Source: Candidatus Cryptobacteroides faecihippi (GTDB lineage: Bacteria > Bacteroidota > Bacteroidia > Bacteroidales > UBA932). From it: 15,528 nt of DNA. Shown in pieces: positions 1 to 7,036 of the stretch (position 1 is its first letter; every line of letters begins with the position of its first letter). The notes below the pieces were generated by a model, which was not told the origin of the DNA, did not search any database, and saw only the letters and a program-made list of their open reading frames with translations. Location of the stretch: the NCBI GenBank assembly GCA_018066065.1, contig JAGHSC010000016.1:1-15528 (forward strand), read 5' to 3'. A program made the translations under genes and the position numbers.

Positions 1-29
1 GGCTGTTATTATCCTTTTCATGACCAAAA

Positions 30-48
30 CTTGGCCTGAATAGCCAAG
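30..48. promoter_or_regulatory. Candidate operator dyad upstream of the GH43 fusion gene
   Basis: A perfect 6-base inverted repeat, CTTGGC and GCCAAG, is separated by 7 bases (CTGAATA). It ends 17 bases before the putative -7 box of the gene at 95, so it would overlap or sit just upstream of the -33 region. The 6-7-6 layout matches that of another dyad upstream of the lipoprotein gene at 10716, although the arms differ in sequence. A regulator site is an inference from position and symmetry only; no regulator gene is visible in the window. Confidence 0.35.
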
Positions 49-54
49 ATAAAT

Positions 55-74
55 GTAAAAATAAGTATTTTTAC
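55..74 (+). promoter_or_regulatory. Putative promoter -7 region inside a 9+2+9 palindrome
   Basis: The right arm (66-73, TATTTTTA) matches the Bacteroidetes -7 consensus TAnnTTTG except for the last base. The whole stretch is a perfect palindrome with 9-base arms, GTAAAAATA and TATTTTTAC, around an AG centre. It lies 21 bases before the ATG at 95. No good TTTG -33 box is seen at the usual spacing. The core AAATA-NN-TATTT recurs at the promoter of the gene at 10716, in reverse complement. Confidence 0.4.
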
Positions 75-94
75 GCAAATAACAGCAGAAAACC

Positions 95-2182
95 ATGATG
101 AAAAGAATTCTCGGAGCAGCAATGCTCCTCATGACATATTCCCTTGCTGCGCAGAACCCGATCTCCCCGATGGGAGTCTACATCGCAGACCCATCAGCAA
201 GAGTCTCCCCCGACGGTAGGCTCTGCCTCTACGGCTCGCGCGACGAGTCCCCGAAGTACTACTGCTCCGACAGGCACGACCTGCTCTGGACCGACGACAT
301 GCTCACATGGCACCACGAGAAGGACATGTTCAGCTGGAAGACAACGCTCTACGCTCCCGATGCAGCATTCAGGAACGGAAAGTCCTATCTCTACTTCGAT
401 GTCCCGGACGGTACTGAATATGTGGCCGAGGGAGACTCTCCGTCAGGTCCGTTCACTGATGCGGTTGCGATCGAGGGCCTGCATCAGATCGACCCATGTG
501 TCTTCGTCGACGACGATGGGCAGGCCTACTACTATTTCGGACAGTTCAGCGCCAAGGTCGCCAAGATGAACCCAGACATGAAGACTCTCGACATGTCGAC
601 CATGAAGGATGGCATCGCCGATGAGGCGAACCATGGATTCCACGAGGGTGTGTTCATGTTCAAGAGGAACGGATGGTACTACCTTGTCTACGCCGACATC
701 AGCAGGAAGCACAGACCGACGTGCATAGGATACTCGATGGGCAAGTCGCCGATGGGTCCATTCACCTACAAAGGGGTCATCGTGGACAATTCCGGATGCG
801 ACCCTGCAGTCTGGAACAACCACGGCTCGGTCGTGGAGTACAAGGGCAACTGGTACGTCCTCTACCACAGGGCGACCCATGGATGCGTCAGCATGCGCAA
901 GGCCTGCATCGAACCGATCAGGTTCAACAGGGATGGCACGATCGACGAGGTCGAGATGACCTCCCAGGGTGCCGGGAAGCCACTGGACGCATTCAAGCCG
1001 GTCGACGCAGCCAGGGCATGCAAGCTTGGCGGGAACGTCCGCATCACAGGAATCGAGGACAGGCCTGACCGTGAGATCCTCAGCGGGATCCGCCCGGGAG
1101 ACACTGCAGCCTGGAAGTACATCGACTTCGGCAAGGGTGCCGACGAGGCATTCATCCTCGTGAAGTCAGAGACCGGAGGAACGATCACCCTGAGAGCCGA
1201 CAAGGCCGACGGTCCGCTGATCGGGAAGATCGAGGTCCCGGCAAGGAAGAACTGGCAGGAGATCAAGGCAGCCGTCTGCAGGACCAAGGGCGTCCATGCT
1301 CTCTGGGCGGAGTTCAGCACAGCAGCGGAAACAGCTGAAGGTCAGGAGATTTTCAAGCTTGACCTCATCCGTTTCTCAAAGAGTATGAAGAAAGCTCCTA
1401 AGAACGTCCTAAGGATAGCCACATTCAACAATCAGTACGAGAACAAGGGCAAGCCTTGGTCCGGAAGAAGGGACAGGGTCTGGAAGCTTATGGCCGAGCA
1501 GAGATGGGACATCGTCGGCATGCAGGAGCCATTCTGGAACCAGGTCGCCGACATGGACACTACCCTTGCAGACTATGGCTGGATTGGCTGTTCGACCGAC
1601 GGAAAGATCGAGGACGGCTACTGGCACTACAACCCGATCTTCTACCGCAAGGACAGGCTCGAGCTGATCGACTGGGGAAGGTTCTGGTTCACCGAGACTC
1701 CGGAAATCCCGATGTCAAAGTCCTGGGACACACACACTTCCAGATTCTGTGTCTGGGGACATTTCCGCGACAGGAAGACCGGGAAGGATTTCTTCCAGTT
1801 CAACTGCCATTTCGACCACAAGGGCGAAGTCACCAGGCAGAACAGCTCAAGGCTCCTTCTAGCGAAGGCAAGGGAGATTGCGGGAGACAAGCCATTCTTC
1901 TGCAACGGCGACCTGAACACCGTCCAGGGAAGCCATGCAGTAAGCATCCTGCTTGAGGGAGGCCTTTCCGACACCTGGGCAGATGCGGAACTCAGGGAAA
2001 ACACCGACATCCAGTCATGGAACGACTGGAAACCGATCAGAAAGCCGGAAGAGCCTTTCAATTTCGACCACATCTTCATCTCAAAGGGCACAAAGGCCCT
2101 CAGCTGGAAGCTGATCGACTCACGCTACGACGGAGACTATCCTTCGGATCACTTCCCAATCACCGTGGAATGGTCTTTCTGA
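95..2182 (+). CDS. Secreted GH43 glycosidase - CBM6-like - EEP nuclease/phosphatase fusion
   Basis: Predicted secreted three-domain protein of 695 residues. A signal peptide covers residues 1-19 (hydrophobic LGAAMLLMTYSLAA, then Q20). Residues about 22-300 are a five-bladed GH43 domain, with likely catalytic base D32 (ADPSARV), pKa-tuning D133 (QIDPC) and acid E184 (HEGVFMFK); GH43 enzymes are mostly arabinofuranosidases, xylosidases and arabinanases. Residues about 305-428 resemble the second half of a CBM6 sugar-binding sandwich (WKYIDFG, GGTITLR, FKLDLIRF). Residues 438-695 are a complete endonuclease/exonuclease/phosphatase fold with N445, E478, H572, D606/N608, D658 and SDH 684-686. Two adjacent ATGs (95 and 98) could start it. 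The 3' end overlaps the convergent rhamnosidase gene by 34 bases. The sugar substrate and the EEP substrate cannot be told from sequence; a phosphodiester-linked glycan is only a guess. Confidence 0.88.
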   Translation: MMKRILGAAMLLMTYSLAAQNPISPMGVYIADPSARVSPDGRLCLYGSRDESPKYYCSDRHDLLWTDDMLTWHHEKDMFSWKTTLYAPDAAFRNGKSYLYFDVPDGTEYVAEGDSPSGPFTDAVAIEGLHQIDPCVFVDDDGQAYYYFGQFSAKVAKMNPDMKTLDMSTMKDGIADEANHGFHEGVFMFKRNGWYYLVYADISRKHRPTCIGYSMGKSPMGPFTYKGVIVDNSGCDPAVWNNHGSVVEYKGNWYVLYHRATHGCVSMRKACIEPIRFNRDGTIDEVEMTSQGAGKPLDAFKPVDAARACKLGGNVRITGIEDRPDREILSGIRPGDTAAWKYIDFGKGADEAFILVKSETGGTITLRADKADGPLIGKIEVPARKNWQEIKAAVCRTKGVHALWAEFSTAAETAEGQEIFKLDLIRFSKSMKKAPKNVLRIATFNNQYENKGKPWSGRRDRVWKLMAEQRWDIVGMQEPFWNQVADMDTTLADYGWIGCSTDGKIEDGYWHYNPIFYRKDRLELIDWGRFWFTETPEIPMSKSWDTHTSRFCVWGHFRDRKTGKDFFQFNCHFDHKGEVTRQNSSRLLLAKAREIAGDKPFFCNGDLNTVQGSHAVSILLEGGLSDTWADAELRENTDIQSWNDWKPIRKPEEPFNFDHIFISKGTKALSWKLIDSRYDGDYPSDHFPITVEWSF

Positions 2183-5043
2183 CCCACGGGAATCAGCCTC
2201 ACACCCCCGCAGAGGCCTGAAGGCATCGGATCCCATCCGGAATAATCGCTAGGCTCGTACTTGACCGTCACCGTGTTGATGTTCTTGAACCTGCGCCACT
2301 TGAAACCGCTTCGGTCCAGGTCGCCGATCCTGTTGGCCGGAAGGTTTGTCACATCCACCTCGATCGAGTTCACCCCCTCGTGAAGCCACTGCCCGACCGA
2401 AATGCGGTAAGGCACGGCCCAGAGACAGGCAACCTGCTCACCGTTGATCCGCACGACGGCACTCTCGCGAACATCGCCAAGATCCAGCACCCAGTCTTCG
2501 CAGTCGATCTCCGGAAGTACAAAGGACCTGGAATAAGTACCTGTGCCCATGATGCGGCGCAGGAGCGGTTCGCCAAGCTCAGTCCATGAGCGAAGGGAAG
2601 CAACTCTGAATGAAGACCTTACCTCAGGTTCGCTCCACACAATGGAAAGGTTCCAGTCCCTGTCGAGGTCCAGCGCACCTGAATATTCAAATGCGCCGAG
2701 GGACATCCGGCATGGAGAGTTCACCTCCGGCATGGAAGCGGCATCGAAGTAGGTCCTGATCAGGACGGACTGGCCAGAGGCGAGGCTGAGATGGATCTGC
2801 GTGCGCCCATCGACCTTGCGCAGGGAGGCTTCCTGGCTCGCTCCGGTCATCGGGTCATGAAGCACGGCAGCCTGTGCATCTGTTCCGAGCGTGACCCAAG
2901 CATCGATGTCCGCAGCCTGAAGGTCGGAGACGAAGTAGGTGCAGCCATCCGTGTTTGACCTTCTGATCAGATGCAGGCCAAGCTTGGATTTCATCTCCTC
3001 GCGCGGAGCCTGGCAAAGGGCAAGGACAGCATTGCAGTCGCTGCCCGTGATGATCCGGCCCTTGCCGAAGCGATGAGCCTCCACCTTGCTGAAATCAGCC
3101 TCAGGGAGCCTCTTGGACAGCCTTCTGAACTTCCTGGAGCGGATCTTCAGGCTTCCATAGCCCGGCACTGAAGACGGATAGCTGTCCATGAAGACGACAT
3201 CGGCTCCCTTAGAAGCGAGCTTCAGGACATGCTTCAGGACATCATGCGGGATGTAATGGACAGCAGGAAGGATCAATGCGCGGTAGGAACTGCCGCCGGA
3301 AGTCTTCAGACAGCCATGATCGATCTTTGTCTTCCTGAGAAAGTCATCGGAGATGTAGTCGGCATCGTAGCCGCCATCCTCGACCTTTCCAACGGCCTCG
3401 ATGAATTCAGGTGTCCTCTCCCCCATCTTGTCGATCTCGAACGCAAGGTAGGTCCCCGGCTGCCCGGCCCACATGTCGTAGATCGGCAGGTAGAGAAGGA
3501 AATCATTGTCCGGAGAACCATCCTGAAGGAACTCCTGGCATCTTTCGATGTATCTGTCGAAATGCTCCATGTCCCTCCACTGTGGATTTGTCGGGGACAT
3601 GTCCACGGAGGCATAGAACTTCCAGCCTGGCCAGGTCTCGTCAGAAGGAGAATAGGCAGTGCCATGGAAGAAGATCTTGTTCACGCCGGAGACGAACATC
3701 AGGTCAAGGTCCGGCTTGCACTGAGACAGAGACGTCCTGAAATGCTCCGTAAGCCAGGTGAATGTCTCCGAGGAAGTGATTGGCTTGCCGCTTACATGGG
3801 CAGCGGAGGATGCGTACTTCAGCATCGAGAGGTCGCAGTGGTTCTTTCTGGTAAGGGAATCCTTCCTCAGGCCTCGGATGTTGAAGTCCGACAGGCCAAA
3901 CCCCTCACACTCAGGAATATCCACGATTCCATAGAGATCGATCAGATTGCCCGGCGACCCATGTGCCTGGTTGCGGGTAAGGCTTCCGTGGCCATGGGCC
4001 CACTCGGTCCACTGCCTGGTGAAGCTTTCCTTGAGAAGGTCCGAAAGGGTCTCCCTGTAGTCGGAGACAATCCTGGAGGAAGTCTCGGGCCGGCCTTCGC
4101 CATTGTCCAGGAACTCAGGGAAATGGTCTTCCAGACGGTAGCCCCTCCTCTTCCTGAATTCTTCGAGCAGGGACGGTGTCCACTCGGCATCGTAAACTTC
4201 GTAGGAATCGTTGAAGAATGTGTGCGGGTAAGGACTCTCACTTTCCTCGAAAGCCTTGTCGAAGCGATCGAGATAGCGCCTTACGGCAGCTGCATTGTAA
4301 TGGTCAAGGACAAGTCCCTCGCCACCGGGGGCTGCCCTGTTGACTTCCTGGAAGGACTTGCCCACAAAGAGAGCTATGAGTCTCCAATTTCCACCTTCGG
4401 GGGCGTCCCACTCCAGCTTTCCATCGTGGACCTTGGAAGTCAGGTCGACGACCTTGCCTTCCCTGTAGGCCATCAGCTTGTCCAGCAGGGCGACGCCGGT
4501 GTTCCTCTCAAGGTCGATCCCTTCACCGCCCCTGTAGGCGGCCAGGGTGTCCAGAGGATTGAGGATCAGCTGCTTGGGGGCCGACGCATGAAGCTTGTCG
4601 ATGTCAAAGCGGATCTCAAGGGCGGCATGTCCACCACCAGGGACTTCGTATTCCTGGAAGAAATGGCTCGTCGCGGCATCCTCGACGGAAACCTCAGGGC
4701 CTCCGAACGGCCATCCCGTGCCGGTGTTCATGTCCAGCTGGATGCCAAGCCTTCTGCATTCAGCATACGTGTGCCTGTACATTTCCATCCACTTCGGGGA
4801 CAGGAAATCGATGTCGCGTGCCTCGTTGCCCTGCACCCCGTAGATCGGAGTTATCTCGACGCCACCGATTCCCGCACTTGAATATTCACTCAGGCACTCC
4901 GTGAGCCCTTCAGGGGTGACGGCGCTGCCCATCCACCACCATCTGGTGGAGGGTTTCGCTGTTTCCTGGACAGTCTGGGCCGAGGCCGCGCAGGTTCCTG
5001 CCGCCATCAGCAGGATGAGAGTGAGTCTGACCGCACTTTTCAT
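2149..5043 (-). CDS. Secreted GH106-type alpha-L-rhamnosidase
   Basis: 964-residue exported enzyme that should remove alpha-linked L-rhamnose from plant or microbial glycans. The start is the ATG at 5043: it gives a clean signal peptide (MKSAVRLTLILLMAAGTCAASA, cut before Q23), whereas an upstream ATG at 5145 would add 34 residues inside the preceding gene. The N-terminal motif PSTRWWWMGSAVTPEG with GIGGVEI (31-63), then NTGTGWPFGG (106-115), is typical of GH106. Acidic candidates for catalysis lie in IPECEG (E378/E380) and SSETFTW (E426). A GH2-like jelly-roll sandwich occupies about 835-955 (SRSFVLPE, LGDVRESAVVRINGE, LPANRIGDLDRSG). It starts 16 bases after the sialidase-like gene and is last in a three-gene operon headed by an L-rhamnose mutarotase, which supports rhamnose as product. 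Its 3' end runs 34 bases into the opposing GH43 gene. Family call is from motif memory; the exact linkage is unknown. Confidence 0.85.
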   Translation of the reverse strand: MKSAVRLTLILLMAAGTCAASAQTVQETAKPSTRWWWMGSAVTPEGLTECLSEYSSAGIGGVEITPIYGVQGNEARDIDFLSPKWMEMYRHTYAECRRLGIQLDMNTGTGWPFGGPEVSVEDAATSHFFQEYEVPGGGHAALEIRFDIDKLHASAPKQLILNPLDTLAAYRGGEGIDLERNTGVALLDKLMAYREGKVVDLTSKVHDGKLEWDAPEGGNWRLIALFVGKSFQEVNRAAPGGEGLVLDHYNAAAVRRYLDRFDKAFEESESPYPHTFFNDSYEVYDAEWTPSLLEEFRKRRGYRLEDHFPEFLDNGEGRPETSSRIVSDYRETLSDLLKESFTRQWTEWAHGHGSLTRNQAHGSPGNLIDLYGIVDIPECEGFGLSDFNIRGLRKDSLTRKNHCDLSMLKYASSAAHVSGKPITSSETFTWLTEHFRTSLSQCKPDLDLMFVSGVNKIFFHGTAYSPSDETWPGWKFYASVDMSPTNPQWRDMEHFDRYIERCQEFLQDGSPDNDFLLYLPIYDMWAGQPGTYLAFEIDKMGERTPEFIEAVGKVEDGGYDADYISDDFLRKTKIDHGCLKTSGGSSYRALILPAVHYIPHDVLKHVLKLASKGADVVFMDSYPSSVPGYGSLKIRSRKFRRLSKRLPEADFSKVEAHRFGKGRIITGSDCNAVLALCQAPREEMKSKLGLHLIRRSNTDGCTYFVSDLQAADIDAWVTLGTDAQAAVLHDPMTGASQEASLRKVDGRTQIHLSLASGQSVLIRTYFDAASMPEVNSPCRMSLGAFEYSGALDLDRDWNLSIVWSEPEVRSSFRVASLRSWTELGEPLLRRIMGTGTYSRSFVLPEIDCEDWVLDLGDVRESAVVRINGEQVACLWAVPYRISVGQWLHEGVNSIEVDVTNLPANRIGDLDRSGFKWRRFKNINTVTVKYEPSDYSGWDPMPSGLCGGVRLIPVGQKDHSTVIGK

Positions 5044-5059
5044 ATTCAGGATCAAGAGG

Positions 5060-6586
5060 TTACCTGGATCTAAGCCACTCAAGCGAGAATCTTTCGAACC
5101 AGAGCTGGGTGCCGTTTCTGTCAGGGTTCTCTTCGATGTAGGCACCGATCGTCCCGTCAGGCATGACGGTGATTGAAGAGTACTGCGAGCCGTGGGCGCA
5201 GATCGTCTTGCGCTCCGGCCAGGTCCTGCCCTCGTCGAAGCTGAGGAACACGCTCACGTTCTCCCTCTTCATCGAGTTCGGGACCGTGTGAAGGAGTATT
5301 TCGTCATTGTACCTGATCAGGTCTCCGTTGCAGGCCGTGACACACATCTCCGGCCACGTTGAAGGCTCTCCCCATGTCTCGCCTCCGTCCTCGGAGATGA
5401 CATAGGCCCTCTCGCCGGACTGGCGGATGCTCATCAGCACTCGGCCGTCCTTGAGCTGTACCATCTTGGCCTCGTCGCCGCCAGGTCCGAATGCCAGTCC
5501 GGACACCTCCCAGGTCTTTCCGCCATCGTCCGAGTAGACTGCATGGTTGCACAGCTCGGGCCATCCGTCGTAGGTCGTGACATTGGCCGTGAGGATCCTT
5601 CCCTTATGCTCTCCGTGAGTGAGTATCAGCGAGTTGCCGCTGGAGAAGAAGGATGAGTGGTATCGATTGCAGAACGGATTCGCTGCATCCGGGCCCCAGA
5701 TCCGGGAAGTGACCTCGATCGGATCCGTCCAGGTGCGTCCGTGGTCCTTGCTCACTGCGTAGTAGGAGCGCTGGGGATTGTCGAGCGTGGAGCGGTAGAA
5801 GGCCTCGCCACCGCAGAAGTTGCAGATTACGGTTCCGTCCTCGAGCTCTACCAGCGATGGGTCTCCGTAGCCGAACATGTAGCCTTTGTTCCTTGCTATG
5901 TAGGCAGGCTCGGTCCAGGTGTAGCCGCCATCCGTGCTGAAGCGTGTGACGACATCGATCTCGGAAGGAAGGTCCTTCTCGGAATTGTTCCTGCGGTCAT
6001 TGACGACGAGCAGGGTGCCGTCCTGGAGCTGTCTGATGGCAGGTATCCTCCAGTACTTCGAGCCGTAGTCCCCTGGACGGAAGAGGCACTTGCGGGCCAG
6101 CAGGATTTCCCTTCCCTTGCCCGAAGGCTTCTCAGGGATCATGCTGTAGCCTCTGAAACAAGCCTTCTCGACATCCGCGCGGACGAGTCCTCCCTCGGTC
6201 GCATCCTTCCTGACATCCATGACAAGGGACATGGTCAGAGTGTCGTTGACCTTAGTCCCCAGGCGTACGCTGAGAGTACGGTGGGATCTGAGTCCCCACT
6301 TGCGGATGTGCCACTTCCTGAGGGTCGTCCCGTCCTGGACGAGCCTCACCTCGGAGACATCGCGTGGGCAGGCGTCAAGAGAGAAGACAATGCGCTTGAT
6401 GTAGTTTGCACATCCGACCACATTGATGTCCAGGAGCTTTTCATCAAGGTTCCCACGGCCTGTGAATGTCGTGTCGCGTGAGAAGTAGAGACTATACCAT
6501 GGGCTTGCATGCAAGTCCAGGCTAATCAGGAAAATGGCCGCAACCGTGATGGTGGCAGCCATTATTCTGCGGGTGGAATGACGCAT
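5060..6586 (-). CDS. Exported GH33-type sialidase-fold hydrolase (BNR/Asp-box)
   Basis: 508-residue six-bladed propeller of the sialidase superfamily. A signal segment spans about 8-27 (IMAATITVAAIFLISLDLHA). Residues about 35-150 look like the BNR-associated N-terminal sandwich. Five Asp boxes (SxDxGxTW) are at 217-224, 279-286, 352-359, 398-405 and 449-456. A full GH33 active site can be proposed: arginine triad R180 (YWRIP), R388 (SIRQSGER) and R441, acid/base D205, and nucleophile pair Y469 (SQYSS) with E372. The arginine triad grips a sugar carboxylate, so the substrate is probably a sialic acid or another ulosonic acid such as Kdo or KDN. The gene is 16 bases ahead of the GH106 rhamnosidase and 20 bases after the mutarotase, so the three are probably cotranscribed. 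The pairing with rhamnose enzymes makes a plain mucin sialidase less certain. M9 is an alternative start. Confidence 0.85.
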   Translation of the reverse strand: MRHSTRRIMAATITVAAIFLISLDLHASPWYSLYFSRDTTFTGRGNLDEKLLDINVVGCANYIKRIVFSLDACPRDVSEVRLVQDGTTLRKWHIRKWGLRSHRTLSVRLGTKVNDTLTMSLVMDVRKDATEGGLVRADVEKACFRGYSMIPEKPSGKGREILLARKCLFRPGDYGSKYWRIPAIRQLQDGTLLVVNDRRNNSEKDLPSEIDVVTRFSTDGGYTWTEPAYIARNKGYMFGYGDPSLVELEDGTVICNFCGGEAFYRSTLDNPQRSYYAVSKDHGRTWTDPIEVTSRIWGPDAANPFCNRYHSSFFSSGNSLILTHGEHKGRILTANVTTYDGWPELCNHAVYSDDGGKTWEVSGLAFGPGGDEAKMVQLKDGRVLMSIRQSGERAYVISEDGGETWGEPSTWPEMCVTACNGDLIRYNDEILLHTVPNSMKRENVSVFLSFDEGRTWPERKTICAHGSQYSSITVMPDGTIGAYIEENPDRNGTQLWFERFSLEWLRSR

Positions 6587-6606
6587 ATTCAGTGGTATGT
6601 GCCTTT

Positions 6607-6923
6607 CTACTCCATGTAGAATCTCTCGTCGAGAGGGATGGAGATAGGTGAGTTGTCTGGGTTGACTTCCATGATGTCAGCCATGTAGTCCCACCACTTC
6701 TGGACGATAGGGTTGCCGCCGAGGTCCTGAGAGCCTTCGCTGCCTTCAACTTCCTGGTAGGCGAAAAGGATGTTTGTCTCCTTGTCCCAGAAGATTGAAT
6801 AGTTCCTTACTCCGCTGTCGGAGAGGAGTTTCTTGAGCTCTGCCAGATGGCCGCATGTCTACGCTGGTATTCGTCCTCGCATCCTGGTTTGAGGAACATC
6901 TTGAAAGCTTCTCTTCTTGCCAT
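6607..6923 (-). pseudogene. L-rhamnose mutarotase, broken by a 1-base frameshift
   Basis: The two reading frames together give a full L-rhamnose mutarotase of about 105 residues, which interconverts the alpha and beta anomers of L-rhamnose in the cytoplasm. Frame one reads MARREAFKMFLKPG and then EDEYQRRHAAIW. It then slips at 6841-6842, where an expected CCN proline codon of the family motif IWPEL is reduced to CA. Frame two continues ELKKLLSDSGVRNYSIFWD, then WWDYMADIM, NPDNSP and ERFYME, ending at TAG 6607-6609. The span is 317 bases, exactly one short of 318. The shifted frame meets a stop soon after. It heads the operon with the GH33 and GH106 genes, with a good -7 box upstream. Either a genuine inactivating mutation or a base-call error; the otherwise perfect conservation of motifs favours a recent or artefactual lesion. 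Confidence 0.85.
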
Positions 6924-6953
6924 GTTGATTATCTATTTTAGTTGTTACTCTGA

Positions 6954-6961
6954 CAAAAATA
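6954..6961 (-). promoter_or_regulatory. -7 promoter box for the mutarotase-GH33-GH106 operon
   Basis: Read on the minus strand this is TATTTTTG, a perfect match to the Bacteroidetes -7 element TAnnTTTG. Transcription would begin near 6948, giving a leader of about 25 bases to the ATG at 6923. A T-rich run further upstream on the same strand could stand in for the -33 TTTG, but no clear match exists. It is back to back with the plus-strand box at 6985-6992. Confidence 0.55.
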
Positions 6962-6984
6962 TTAAATGAATTGGAAAAAAACAC

Positions 6985-6992
6985 TATTTTTG
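6985..6992 (+). promoter_or_regulatory. -7 promoter box for the WbsX/GH99-like gene
   Basis: TATTTTTG matches TAnnTTTG perfectly and lies 44 bases before the ATG at 7037, giving a leader of roughly 40 bases. No convincing -33 TTTG is seen. With the opposing box at 6954-6961 it makes a compact divergent promoter region between the mutarotase and WbsX-like genes. Confidence 0.5.
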
Positions 6993-7036
6993 AGGATAAT
7001 CTCATGGCCACGGACAATCAAAACATCAACAAGATA

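Noticed and set aside
3229..4881. 550-codon open frame on the plus strand inside the GH106 gene
   Set aside because: It is antisense to a well-supported enzyme gene, has no family resemblance or promoter, and such long shadows are common in GC-rich coding DNA.
5044..5145. Upstream start for the GH106 gene at 5145
   Set aside because: It adds 34 residues that overlap the end of the preceding gene and would hide the clear signal peptide starting at 5043.
5657..6481. 274-codon plus-strand frame opposite the sialidase-like gene
   Set aside because: Antisense shadow; the minus strand holds five Asp boxes and a complete active site.
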